From the NCBI GenBank assembly GCA_021014325.1, contig CM037472.1:37038234-37102233 (forward strand): a stretch of DNA of 64,000 nt, read 5' to 3'. Source of the stretch: Plazaster borealis. Taxonomy: Eukaryota > Echinodermata > Asteroidea > Forcipulatida > Labidiasteridae. This document shows positions 1 through 9,594 of the stretch, piece after piece (the stretch's first letter is position 1; every line of letters begins with the position of its first letter). A model generated the notes under the pieces. It did not search any database, had not been told where the DNA came from, and saw nothing but the letters and a program-made list of their open reading frames with translations. The translations under genes and the position numbers were made by a program.

Positions 1-285
1 TTTATTTATTACTTTTGTTTGTGAAGCCAAGAATTCTCAGAAAAGCGAACTTAATCACTATACTAGCCAAGAACCCCATGGGAGAAGACCCTGAGGAAGG
101 AAGTTTCAATTTTACTTTTTAGATGTGGGAGGACAACCCCAAAGAATTATTCCCGGAAAAAACTTACGCAATCAGGTAGGGACTAAAAACCCAATCCACA
201 TACCGCCATGGTGGGAATTCGAACCGGGGTCCTAGAGTCGGAAGGCAAGGAAAGAAACCACTACGCTAACCCCCACCACCCCATG
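1..285 (-). mobile_element. tRNA-headed SINE, type S4 (minus strand)
   Basis: Read on the minus strand, 285 to about 200 looks like a tRNA 5' half and T arm: an A-box-like stretch GGGTTAGCGTAGTGG and a B-box-like GGTTCGAATTCC. An unrelated body of about 190 bp follows. The order tRNA head then body is that of a SINE. The element runs off the left edge of the window, so its 3' end is not seen. Confidence 0.5.
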
Positions 286-456
286 GGTATACCTTGAACA
301 GGCTAGACATGTCTTGATGGTTGCTATTCATGGGTGACCTTACCAACTCACACAAAGGAACTTGTAGCTTCATTTATGAATGAAAAAAGGTGCTATGTAA
401 ACAACTGGCTCATCCCCAAAATGTGGCAGATCTATTTTGTTAAAGGCTGCTTTTAA

Positions 457-821
457 AGGTATCGTACACGTTTGGTAATGACTCAAAACAAATATTAGCA
501 TAAAACTTACTTGGTAACAAGCAACGGAGAGCTGTTGATAGTATAAAACATTGTAGGAAACGACTCCCTCTAAAGTAACATAGTTTTTGAGAAAGAGGTA
601 ATTTCTCACTAAAATAATAAAAACTTCTTGCAAGAAGTTTTTATTCCTATCTGAAAGCACACAAATTTGTACAACAAGGGTGTTTTTTCTTTCATCATTT
701 TCTTGCAACTTTGATGACCAATTGAGCCCAAATTTTCACAGGCTTGTTATTTTATGTATATGTTGGGATACACCAAGTGAACACACTGGTCTTTGACAAT
801 TTCCAAACGTGTTCAGTGCCT
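457..821 (+). mobile_element. TTAA-flanked MITE, family A, copy 1
   Basis: A 365-bp element with ends AGGTATCGTACACGTTTGG and the imperfect inverse ending CAGTGCCT, flanked on both sides by TTAA (453-456 and 822-825). It has no coding capacity. The centre (616-645) is a perfect 30-bp palindrome. Related copies lie at 4656-5049, 58040-58387 and 62212-62586. A TTAA duplication is typical of piggyBac-type transposons, but the terminal triplet AGG/CCT is not the usual one. Confidence 0.85.
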
Positions 822-1051
822 TTAAGTTCACAAGTACCTTGTAAATTAAAGCTAACACTTAATCCTGAGAAACTCCTGTAAAAATTTTCCTTAGCACAAA
901 GATTCAGATATATTTTGTTAAAGTTAGCTTTGTCAAAAAGTGAGGCTGAGGGGATTATAACACATTGCTTTTAAGTTCACAAGTACCTTGTAAATTAAAG
1001 CTAACACTTAATCCCGAGAATCTCCTGTAAACATTTTCCTTAGCACAGAGA
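822..1051. repeat. Spaced direct duplication of about 82 bp
   Basis: About 82 bp starting TTTAAGTTCACAAGTACC occurs at about 822-903 and again at about 970-1051, with roughly 95% identity and an offset of 147-148 bp. The first copy abuts the right end of MITE copy 1. This looks like a local duplication or two fragments of one unclassified repeat. Confidence 0.7.
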
Positions 1052-1308
1052 TTCTCCCGATTAAAGTGTAGTGTGTAAAAGGCTAAGCATACTGCAGATT
1101 GCAGTATATGAAGCTGCCTGTCCGTGGTTACAGTATACATTGTTTAACATTTCTTTCCTTCGTGGTTTACCCCTTTTAGAGACCATTCATTTCTGTATAC
1201 TCAACACCATACGCCCAGACATGGCTAATTAGTAATATTGTTGACTTTTTAACACAATTTTTTTCTTGTAAAAGTGTTTGAAAAATAATATTACAAAATT
1301 TTGTATTA

Positions 1309-2510
1309 TGTCAGACAGCATTGTCACTACGCCGGTCGGTGCCGGTCGGGCCTGCCGGCACTCGGAGATTCCCGACCGGCACTTTTCCTTGCTAACAGCT
1401 TTACCGACCGGCACTATTTCGACCGGCAATGCTGAATATTTCATTACTTTGTCATCAGAAGCCAACAATAAATTCCAGTATTTATGACAAAATACATCGC
1501 GTTTCGTTTTAATATCCATTCCTGACAGTCCCTGACAATTTCTGGCAAATACTCACTGATAACTTCTCATTTTCGTGCGTCTTAATTTATTTTGTCCCGG
1601 TCTGGTTGTACCGTATCAACTACCGTGCAAATATGCAGCAATGTGCTACGTAACGTCTACCTTATTCGCGGGACTGCAACTTTTCACGTGTAGTAGTTCC
1701 GCCCCAACTTGACAATCGCCCAACTATAGTTGGGATCGCAGTATCTCATTGCAGTGAGGTTACTGTCAGAGCTCTATGGGCTATCCCAACTATAGTTGCG
1801 GCTCCCCAACTGTATCACTCAAGGTGCTATAGTTTGGGCGATTGCCAAGTTTGGCAGTGACGGATCATTCATAGTGATTTTCCCTTTGCCTGCACGTGCG
1901 ATTCCACTGGCGCTTGCGTATGATCTACTGTATTATTGTGGACAGCTGATTGTGGACAAGCCTATTAATTTGTTGTTTATACAATATAAAAGTTTTGAGT
2001 TCATCATTTGCTCGTAATCATGCCGCTATCGCAGCGAAATATTAACAGTTTCTTTAGAATCTTCAATAAATCGGACAAACTTGGCAGCATGGGGTAAACT
2101 TACCTATTGAATAATAGAATAATCCTGTAACTGTACAATGAATGAACGAAGCTTGGCAGGCTCAACACGCTATCGCCGTGTTGCCTTGATCTTGTTGTCA
2201 GCTGCTTGTTGTATTTTCTGTATCTCCATGGTTCGTTCATCCATGGTTCGTTTGGCGCCTTAAGTTTTAAGGCATAAGGTAGGGGTGGTGGTGGTGCCAT
2301 TTCGTTAAGTAAATATTTTGTTAAAAATTTGATAGAAATTATAGCAATTGTCATTGTCTGCTATGATGTATTGTTTCATCAAAAGAGATGCTTACTGCAA
2401 TGGCGTCCATTGCAACGCTCACTTCACATTTTTAGCGTGAATTTTACCATCTTGAAAAAAAATTCCGACCGGCACTAAATTTGGGCTAGTGACAACACTG
2501 ATGTCAGAAA
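1309..2510. mobile_element. About 1.2-kb element with GACCGGCA-rich inverted ends
   Basis: The left end (about 1309-1360) contains ATTGTCACTAC and CCGGTCGG. The right end (about 2463-2510) carries the inverse CCGACCGGCACTAAAT followed by GTGACAACACTGATGTC. Left-side copies of GACCGGCA recur several times up to about 1430. No transposase is visible. The interior holds an inverted-repeat element (1692-1857) and a copy of the family also seen at 21028-21237 (about 2340-2455). The boundaries are approximate. Confidence 0.5.
1692..1857. repeat. Inverted-repeat element (hairpin-forming)
   Basis: CCCCAACTTGACAATCGCCC at the left is mirrored by GGGCGATTGCCAAGTTTGG at the right. The inner motif CAACTATAGTTG occurs in both halves. 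It is non-coding and probably a small MITE nested in the larger element around it. Confidence 0.55.
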
Positions 2511-2680
2511 CATAGATACCACGTTAACATGGAAAACATTGGAAAACTACAATTCAGGACGTGACCTTTACGTTGACCTTTTTTGGTTGTGTGGAAGTAG
2601 GTCAGATCATGCAGCCGTTTGTGGCCGCTATGGGCATTTTGGTGCAAGCCGTTTCCAGCCGCTATGGTCTCTATAGAGGG
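2508..2680 (-). mobile_element. Half copy of a piggyBac-like MITE
   Basis: The reverse complement, starting CCCTCTATAGAGACCATAG, matches the left half of the complete element at 38103-38411. Shared features include the GCGGCC-rich segment and the paired GGTCAA/AAGGTCA motifs. Its end abuts TTAA (2681-2684). The other half is missing. Confidence 0.65.
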
Positions 2681-2754
2681 TTAAAGTTAAACATTCAATT
2701 GTCAATTGCTTTTTTTGAACAGAAGCTTGAACTTTTTCTATTGCTGTTTTTTCC

Positions 2755-3110
2755 TAATTACAAATAATAAGAATAATGTAAATTTGTATAGCACCGACAT
2801 CCGTCAACTTAATAACGCTTCGTGCACTCTGCAAATAACCACTACATTGAAAACAAGCAAATGCAAAGATAACAATATAAATAAGTTCTTAACTACAATT
2901 CAAAAGCATCCTTGCACAAGATTGTTTCTAACTTCTTCTTGAAACTTTGCTAAGATGGCGAAAGACGCACACCAGATGGGAATAAGTTCCATATAAGGTG
3001 GCTGCAGCATATCTGAAAGATCGTTCACCCCAGTGATTGCGCGTGATTGGTGCTCAGCTAGAAGCAGTTGGTTTGAAGATCTTAGAGCTGCGTCCTGGTG
3101 CACAAGCTAG
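2755..3110 (-). mobile_element. 3' end of a CR1/L2-like LINE
   Basis: On the minus strand, a degenerate reading frame resembles the last part of a non-LTR reverse transcriptase ORF. It shows RSSNQLLL, then after a frame change LWN-F-PSGVRLSPS, then SFKKKLETILCKDAF. An AT-rich tail ends in ATT-like units near 2760. The frame is broken by at least one shift, so this is a dead fragment. Confidence 0.6.
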
Positions 3111-3216
3111 CATATCCGGCCGATACGCGCGAATTGCGTGCACAAAAAACACCGCAAAAAGTACACAGTAGGGCTTTTAAAATCAAGATAAACACCAGGT
3201 AGAAAACATTCCAAAG

Positions 3217-3309
3217 ACCTTATTTCAATTCAGCGTGTTTCGGCCAAACATCCCCAAATTTGGGTCCAGAATGCCCCCCAGTTTTGAAAAAACCTGGGGA
3301 GAACCCTGG
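3217..3309 (+). repeat. Interspersed repeat (family R)
   Basis: This stretch, beginning TTTCAATTCAGCGTGTTTCGG and ending CCTGGGGAGAACCCTG, is the inverse of 33926-34025 in PPP1CB intron 5. Two copies in opposite orientation show it is a dispersed repeat. It has no coding content. Confidence 0.6.
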
Positions 3310-3734
3310 TATAGCTCTTAGTAACAGGGGGCCAGAGCAGTAAGGATATTGTACACGAAAAGGCCAAGTTTTATCAAGTAATCAAGTTCCAGTATTATTG
3401 CTATTTGTATGGCTTAGTACGTGTATCTACATGTGCATTGTTTAGTCGCCTTTGTTAATTTGTTTTGTTAGTTTTTGTTTTACTGCATACAGGCTGTTCC
3501 TTGACGAGCCATGTTTTTTTCGGAACGTGCCGAGCCGCATTTTCCAAGTCATTCTATCTTCTTATTACGTCTGTTAATGTGGAAATAAATGTTACTTTGA
3601 ATTGAATTCAAGTCATACATTTAGGCCTACACGTGTATTAAATGTGTCGTATGGAGATGACAAATGTGTACTATGAATATGACATATTTTACTGGTTTTA
3701 GCCCAATATACATGTATGTATTGAGTTTTATTAA

Positions 3735-3900
3735 GGGAATAAAAGAGTGGCGACGAGTTCTTAAACGGCCGTTTAAAACCGGCAGGGTCGTGGCCGTGCG
3801 ATAAAGGCCCGAGCCGAAGGCGAGGGCCTTTATCGCACGGCCACGACCCTGCAAGGTTTTAAACGGCCGTTTAAGAACGAGTCACTACTCATTTATTCCC
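3735..3900. repeat. 166-bp foldback element
   Basis: Two arms of about 80 bp, one starting GGGAATAAAAGAG and the other ending CTCATTTATTCCC, are near-perfect reverse complements separated by a few bases (around 3816-3820). Inner landmarks include TTAAACGGCCGTTTAA in both arms. No ORF. It is probably a palindromic non-autonomous transposable element. No clear target duplication was found. Confidence 0.8.
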
Positions 3901-4655
3901 ATTCATAAATGCCTTTTTGTTAAAAAGTGAAAGAATAAGGAAAATCGGTGGTAAAAAGACAATCTCTGACATCGAAGTTTGTACATTTTCAAAAAACGTT
4001 TGTAAAATTCTGTTTTGTGCGCGTTGGGTTGCGTGTACGCGCGTGTACAAAAAGATTAGGCTACGCGCGGGAACTATATGTTGCGTTCCGCGTAAGTAAA
4101 TTGTCAGAGCTTGGGCGTCCAATACGCGAAGCCCAGCCGGTTATAAACACTCTTGGCCGTGCATTATCATCCGTTTAAACACCCCCACGTGACGTGCTCT
4201 TCACCAATAGGAATAGCGAAATTGTCTGAGGTATTTATGAATACTTTGTAAAAGGACCGTGCTTTGTTGTTATTTATTATTATTTTTACAACAATAAGTT
4301 AATATAGTTAATGGCCTGACAATAAATTATATAGATTATACACTGCAGCAACTTGGCAGGCTACAGTGGGTGATGAAATCGGAAAGACCTTCATATTCAC
4401 ATGTTCCCCTTGAATACAAGGAAGTACATGTTGCATGCTACTAACTAGTTTACAATAAACAGGAGTTGTAGGGAGAGGGGAAAAAATGTAAAAACCGAAA
4501 AACAAACACAACCCAATTCCAGTTGGAGTAAGTAGGATATCCTGTTGTATATTTCGGGGTGTGTGTTTACACTGTATGCTCATCCTGCCATTTCACCCCA
4601 CATCCTGGTGGTCAGGATCCATACATTGTAATGTAGCCTAGTTGTCTTCATTTAA

Positions 4656-5049
4656 AGGCAGGGTTAGCTTTTGGTAATTACTCTACAAGTTAACGACCAT
4701 AAACAAATTACTTCGTAAGGAGCACTGGAGAGCTGTTGATATTATAAAACATTGTGAGAAGAGACCCCCTTTGAATTAATGTAGTTTTAGAGAAAGAGGT
4801 AACTTTCACCCCAATTATTGAATCTGAGAAAGGCTTCAGGCATGAAGCCTTTCTCAGGCATCTGAAAGCACACAATTCTGTGCAAAAAGGGTGGTTTTGT
4901 CTTTCATTATTTTCTTGCAACTTTGATGACCAAATTGAGCCCAAATTTTCACAGGTTTGTTGTTGTATGAATACGTTGGGATACGCCAGGTGAGGATACA
5001 CCAAGTGAGGATACTTGTCTTTGACAATTACCGGAAGTGTACCCTGCCT
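4656..5049 (+). mobile_element. TTAA-flanked MITE, family A, copy 2 (diverged)
   Basis: The ends AGGCAGGGTTAG and CTACCCTGCCT-like are flanked by TTAA (4652-4655 and 5050-5053). The body aligns with copy 1 but the central hairpin has a different sequence. Arms of 15 bp (4824-4838 and 4843-4857, CTGAGAAAGGCTTCA and its inverse) enclose a 4-base loop. Structure is retained although the sequence changed. Confidence 0.8.
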
Positions 5050-5388
5050 TTAAAAAGACCGAAAGTATCAAGGGGTTCAAGAGTTCCAAGGTTCCAGAGT
5101 TCCAGGACTCCACGTAGCTGAAGCCTTGACAAACCGTTTCCAAAGCACGTTCTTGTGGTTTTATTTTAGATTTTGATTTCATTGTGCAACATGGATCGTC
5201 ATGACAAATAATGATGACAATTTCCTTTGATGACTTCTGTCAATTTTGATCAAATTATTTTTAAAAAACTGATAATAATTATGTTGGTAAATCTATGAAA
5301 TTATTATAAGACAACCCTAGCTAGGTTAAAGAATGCCAGCAGCGTTCAAATTTCTCCCTTGAGAGAAACATTTTGCTGATTTCATGCT

Positions 5389-5640
5389 GGCTTGTCGTGG
5401 CCGAGCGGATAAGAACCCCGAACTCAAGCTCTGGTGTTTCTGATCAGCAGAGTGTGGGTTCGAATCCCAGTCGTGACACTTGTGTCCTTTTAAAAGCAAG
5501 ACACTTAACCACACGCTTCGTCCTTCGGATGGGATGTTAAGCCGTGCACTTATCGTAAAGAGAAGGGGTTCGCCCCGGTGTTCCTGGTTGGATTGGCTGC
5601 ATATTGCGCCACAGCACCTTGTAAATTGGCTTATTGCAAT
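5389..5640 (+). mobile_element. SINE S1 with tRNA-Ser/Leu-like head
   Basis: The head begins GTCGTGGCCGAGCGGATAAG (A box), continues through a class II-like long variable region, and reaches the B box GGGTTCGAATCCC. The body carries AAGCAAGACACTTAACCA and CCTTCGGATGGGA. Other copies lie near 12490, 14010, 35635, 51690, 53690 and 58590. This copy is among the most intact. Confidence 0.8.
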
Positions 5641-6187
5641 CAGCTATTATTCCGGCTAGCACTGATACAGAGTACAGAGTTCAAACTAGAGTCCTGTTCA
5701 ACCAACATGAGCAACAAAAACAAGGGTGTACTGTTGCTAAGGGCAGCCTCTGCTTCATTGCAAGTTAATGTGATGAGCCAGCCCTAACCGTAGCTGTAGA
5801 CGCTAATTCAGACAAGGCCTAACCGACAAATACAAAGGGATGTTGTAAATCGTACCATAATCAAAATTGCTACGAAAACGAAACCTTGATACCCTGCTTT
5901 AAAACACTGTAAACAAAACGAAAGTGCAATAGGAAGTACATGTACATGTACAGCGTATGACCTTTGTTGTTCACACTGTCACATGTTCTGTTATGGTTAG
6001 CAAGGTAGCTAGAACCTGGAACTGGGGTGATCCGATTTGTATTAATTTGAAAAACAGGTGACCAATATGCCCACTTACATGTACAATACTTAGTAAATGA
6101 CAGATAAAAACAGGGCACTGAAAAGAACCACCACAAACCCCTAAAACAAACTTACACTATAGTGCCAAGTACAGTACCACTGGAACA

Positions 6188-6345
6188 AGGTTTTAGCCAG
6201 AACTTGGTAAAAAGGGTGTCCACAATATCTGGAAATTTAAAAACTGGTTGTCCAAATTGTTCACTTACAATACATGTAAATGACAGATAAAACAGGGTGT
6301 CCAAATTTAAAACAGTGTCAAAAAGACACCCCTCTTACTAACAGT
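6188..6345 (+). repeat. Interspersed repeat family K, copy 1
   Basis: Begins AGGTTTTAGCCAGAACTTGG and is rich in GGGTGTCCAAAT units. It matches 22498-22678 over most of its length. Part of the same unit (CAATATGCCCACTTACATG) is also seen at about 6055-6125. Non-coding. Confidence 0.65.
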
Positions 6346-6765
6346 ACACTATGCACTGGACAGTCTTTTCCATAATTATAACAAAAAATGTGGAATAACA
6401 AAAATGTTCAGAATGTTCATTTTTGTTTACTTCAGCCTTCAAAAGGTAAGAGGTCATTCATTGCAACTGTACATTGCCACTGTGTGATGACTTCAACTGA
6501 TGACTTGTAGTACCTGGCCAACTGCCCCTATTAATAGCGACACTGGATGATGCGCTGACTCTTATGCAATCCAGATGTGTAATCTGGCTAAATTATAAAA
6601 GCAAATAGTTCTATCTCCTTGTGACTGCCCTTTTATTGAATTAGTAGAGGATTTGAAGAATTGAATGTGATACCAGCCAAGGAGAATGCTTCACCGAGGC
6701 AGCATAAAATCATAAAATACATATTGTTGAAAAAGAAATCATCATATATTGTTTCTGTTGCCTTA

Positions 6766-6955
6766 AGCCCGGTTCATACTTTCTGCGAATGCGAATGCGA
6801 TACGAATGTTGACGTCACGAATTTGCAATGAATAATTGGCAAGAGTTGAGCTGTGCTCAACTTTTGCGAATATTCGCAGCGAAAACATAGTTGTGATGTC
6901 AAATTCACGTCAAATTCACTTAGCATTCGCATTCGCAGGAAGTATGAACCGGGCT
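6766..6955. mobile_element. MITE with long inverted ends and TTA target duplication
   Basis: A 190-bp palindromic element with ends AGCCCGGTTCATACTTTCTG and the inverse, carrying repeated TGCGAA units. It is flanked by TTA (6763-6765 and 6956-6958). Size and 3-bp TTA duplication suggest a PIF/Harbinger-type non-autonomous element. No coding content. Confidence 0.75.
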
Positions 6956-7110
6956 TTACCCGATAAAAATCAATCATCCATTGCAAAGGATGATTGAATA
7001 AAGTGTGTATTATAATGCAGTGTAATGCATTGCACTATCAGTTTCTCAATACAACACTCTGTTACTCTGTTAAAAGTGCATGGTGTTAAAGGTATCGTAA
7101 ATCAATCACA

Positions 7111-7300
7111 GGGTTTGTGGCTGGCCAGCAGGACCAGTTAGCTTGTTGTTTCACTAGTCCAGTCAGCTTTTTCACTATTCCATATTTCAATAGGGATGCT
7201 TTTCAACACTGAACTAGCCAGCCGGACCACTTGGAGTGAATTGTGACTGGTACTCCGGTGTTTTAACTGGCCTTTGGCAAGCGGACCACTGTTAGGAGAA
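7111..7300 (+). mobile_element. MITE family D, copy 1
   Basis: Contains GGCCAGCAGGACCA near the left and GGACCACTGTTA at the right, with the inner segment GGGATGCTTTTCAACACTG. Copies at 11814-12019 (same strand) and 27609-27845 (opposite strand) share order and length. Non-coding. Confidence 0.75.
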
Positions 7301-7489
7301 CGTTGAATCACCTTTATTGCGTTTGGAAAAAATAATAATATTGTTTCTTTTTGAGGTAATTTTCATGAACCTATGCCTAATTCTGTGAATAATCAGTCAC
7401 TTGTCCGATGGACTGATGCCAAGGGTCACCGAATAGAGAAATATATGACAGTGTGATGAGAACAAGTTTACATGTTTACACCAGGCCTG

Positions 7490-7638
7490 GGGCCGATTTC
7501 ACAAAGATCGAAGATCGATCGTAACTGTAAATCAATCGTAGTTGCTTAGTAAAGTGTGATGTCACAATACAAATCACTATGGTGATACTGAAAATTTGTC
7601 TTGCGATCAATTTTATTGCTTTGTGAAATCGGCTCCTG
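7490..7638. mobile_element. MITE family G, copy 1
   Basis: A 149-bp element with inverted ends GGGGCCGATTTCACAAAG and GCTTTGTGAAATCGGCTCC. Internal landmark AAAGTGTGATGTCACAA. Copies at 21908-22056 and 37191-37341 keep the same ends. Non-coding. Confidence 0.75.
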
Positions 7639-7639
7639 A

Positions 7640-8960
7640 TACTTTGTTCTTGTAAGGGAAGTCAAGGGCAAGGGAGATTTGTCTGTATTAGTAGGCCTAG
7701 TATTAGTAAAGGGCAATTCAATGAGGGAAATAAATGTACTACTGGAACATTTCAAGGGGCACCAAGGCAATGCTTAGGGGCATTAAGGTGATGCTTAGGT
7801 GATAACAGCGCGGTTGAGGCAGGACACCCGTCTAAAATTTGACAGGTGCCCTGCCTCAACCGCCTAGTCATCACGGTTAAGGCAGGGCACCCATGGATAC
7901 TTGCCAAATTGAGTTTTGCTCGGGGAATATACAACAAGAAGCTGGGGCGCTAGTACGACCAATGATGTCAAAATTTTGAAAAAGGAGTTCAGCGCCCCAA
8001 TTACTGGGTCTAGTCAGGTGTATACATTTTTTCAGATGGCAAAATGTCAAAAATAATAATTCCTCATAACCTGACCAATACTTATTTATAACTCTGTAGT
8101 CTGTACATGCTATGACTGTAAACAAGGGGTGTAATGTCTTACATATAAATAGTTTTTGTCAGTTTTCTATGGCTATTATCTTACCAAAAAATGCAAAATA
8201 AATATGAGGAAATCGGCTTTATCATCAGAGAGAGACCCAGGTACTAAACTTCTATTTTTACTTTATAGCTAGTCAGTGCGAAAAGAACTTTTGTGTTATT
8301 TAGCTTGATAAATTATTGTTAATATTAAAAAGTAACTAATAACAAGAAGAGGAAAACCAATTTAACACAAAATTTACAAAAAACCTGATATATCTGTGAA
8401 TTAATTAAAAACAAAGCCTAAGTTGATTTTTGATGATGAATCATCAATCAATCATACACTTGTTGAAGAGATACTAGGCCTAATACAACATAACATTGAA
8501 CATGAATATACTTTTTTATACATTAAAACATTAACAATTTCTGTCACAGGGTTTGTTTACTTTTTAAAATCTTACTTACCTCATTTTGGGGGTTTTTCTT
8601 TTGTTCTTGCAGTGAAGACAGACAATCAACAAGGATTAATCCTGTTGCCTGCATGCGCTGTATAATGTAATTTGTAAGTATGCCGGTAGCCGTGACCGCA
8701 AATTCAAAATGTACACCACTTGATCCACACGGACGTCTCACTCAGAGCAGCAGGCCAACAGGGACACAACACAAAAACACGGCTGGGGTTGCGGTTGGCT
8801 ACTTGCACTCCTGAGCTGAGTCCACACACAAAAGTCACACAGCAAATCGGAAGACAAAAATAAACGTCTGTTAAATAAATGTCAGACTGATCCAATAAAT
8901 TGCATTCGATTCCAAGTTAGCAATTTCAATCTGAACAGTAGTTCAAATATTTAGATGTAA
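7640..8960. other. Intergenic DNA, mostly unclassified
   Basis: It holds a GGGGCACCAAGGCAATG fragment (family P, near 7756) and a hairpin at about 7809-7862 built on GCGGTTGAGGCAGG and its inverse. A third copy of the same motif lies near 7880. The rest is AT-rich with no convincing exon. Short ORFs here lack splice context and family resemblance. Confidence 0.5.
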
Positions 8961-9040
8961 AAATCAAATTAAACCTTCGACAATCTTGACAGTGTGTGCA
9001 GTTTCTCAATACCACGGACGCCCATCACCACCAATCGCCA

Positions 9041-9522
9041 TTTTGTGAGGAAGATGCTATTTCTTCTAAGGGGGTGTACTCATTATTAATTTGGTGTAGA
9101 TGACACTTGAATGCTTTTTAATCATTGGATAAACCAACAAAAACACGTTCAATTACAAACTGAAATTTGACAATAGATCAGAGTAACAATTACATCATAC
9201 AGAATTTAAAAGAGTTTGCAATTGTCTGCTTTGTTTTTGTTTCAAAGTGCACTGTTCCACGCGTCCACGCTGTGAGAAGAGCGCCCTCTCGCAGCCCCAA
9301 AAATTAAATTCCAAATACAATTGGTACCTGGACGTAGTATACGTGAATATGGGTTGTAACTATCAAAAGTCCTGACTAATTTGTGAAAAGCATTTTTCGG
9401 TGAGCAACCTGAGGCAGCTGTTCCGGTCTTTTTCTCATCTTTCTTCGCTAGCAACTCTTTATTTTTAAGTACTTGCCTAGTTTCAAGTAGTTTCTTACCT
9501 CAACTTTTGATCAACAATTACA
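9041..9522 (+). promoter_or_regulatory. Probable SRP9 promoter and 5' UTR
   Basis: This segment lies directly upstream of the SRP9 start codon. It is free of recognised repeats, has GC-rich stretches near 9258-9300 and a pyrimidine-rich run TTCCGGTCTTTTTCTC near 9420-9435 that could be a transcription start. No TATA box was seen at a sensible distance. The limits are inferred. Confidence 0.35.
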
Positions 9523-9594
9523 ATGACTTACATAAATTCATGGGAAGAATTTTCAAAAGCTGCAGAGAAGTTGTACCTTACCGATCCGTCGAAG
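9523..9594 (+). CDS. SRP9: SRP9 coding exon 1 (residues 1-24)
   Basis: Encodes MTYINSWEEFSKAAEK and on to DPSK. The donor GTTTGT follows the AAG codon and the intron is phase 0. Confidence 0.93.

Noticed and set aside
5389..5480. tRNA-Ser/Leu gene
   Set aside because: Same head occurs many times with a common non-tRNA body; it is a SINE.
8423..8905. Possible upstream exon ending at a GTAAGT near 8672
   Set aside because: The reading frame closes before the donor and the peptide shows no resemblance to known proteins. A non-coding exon cannot be excluded.
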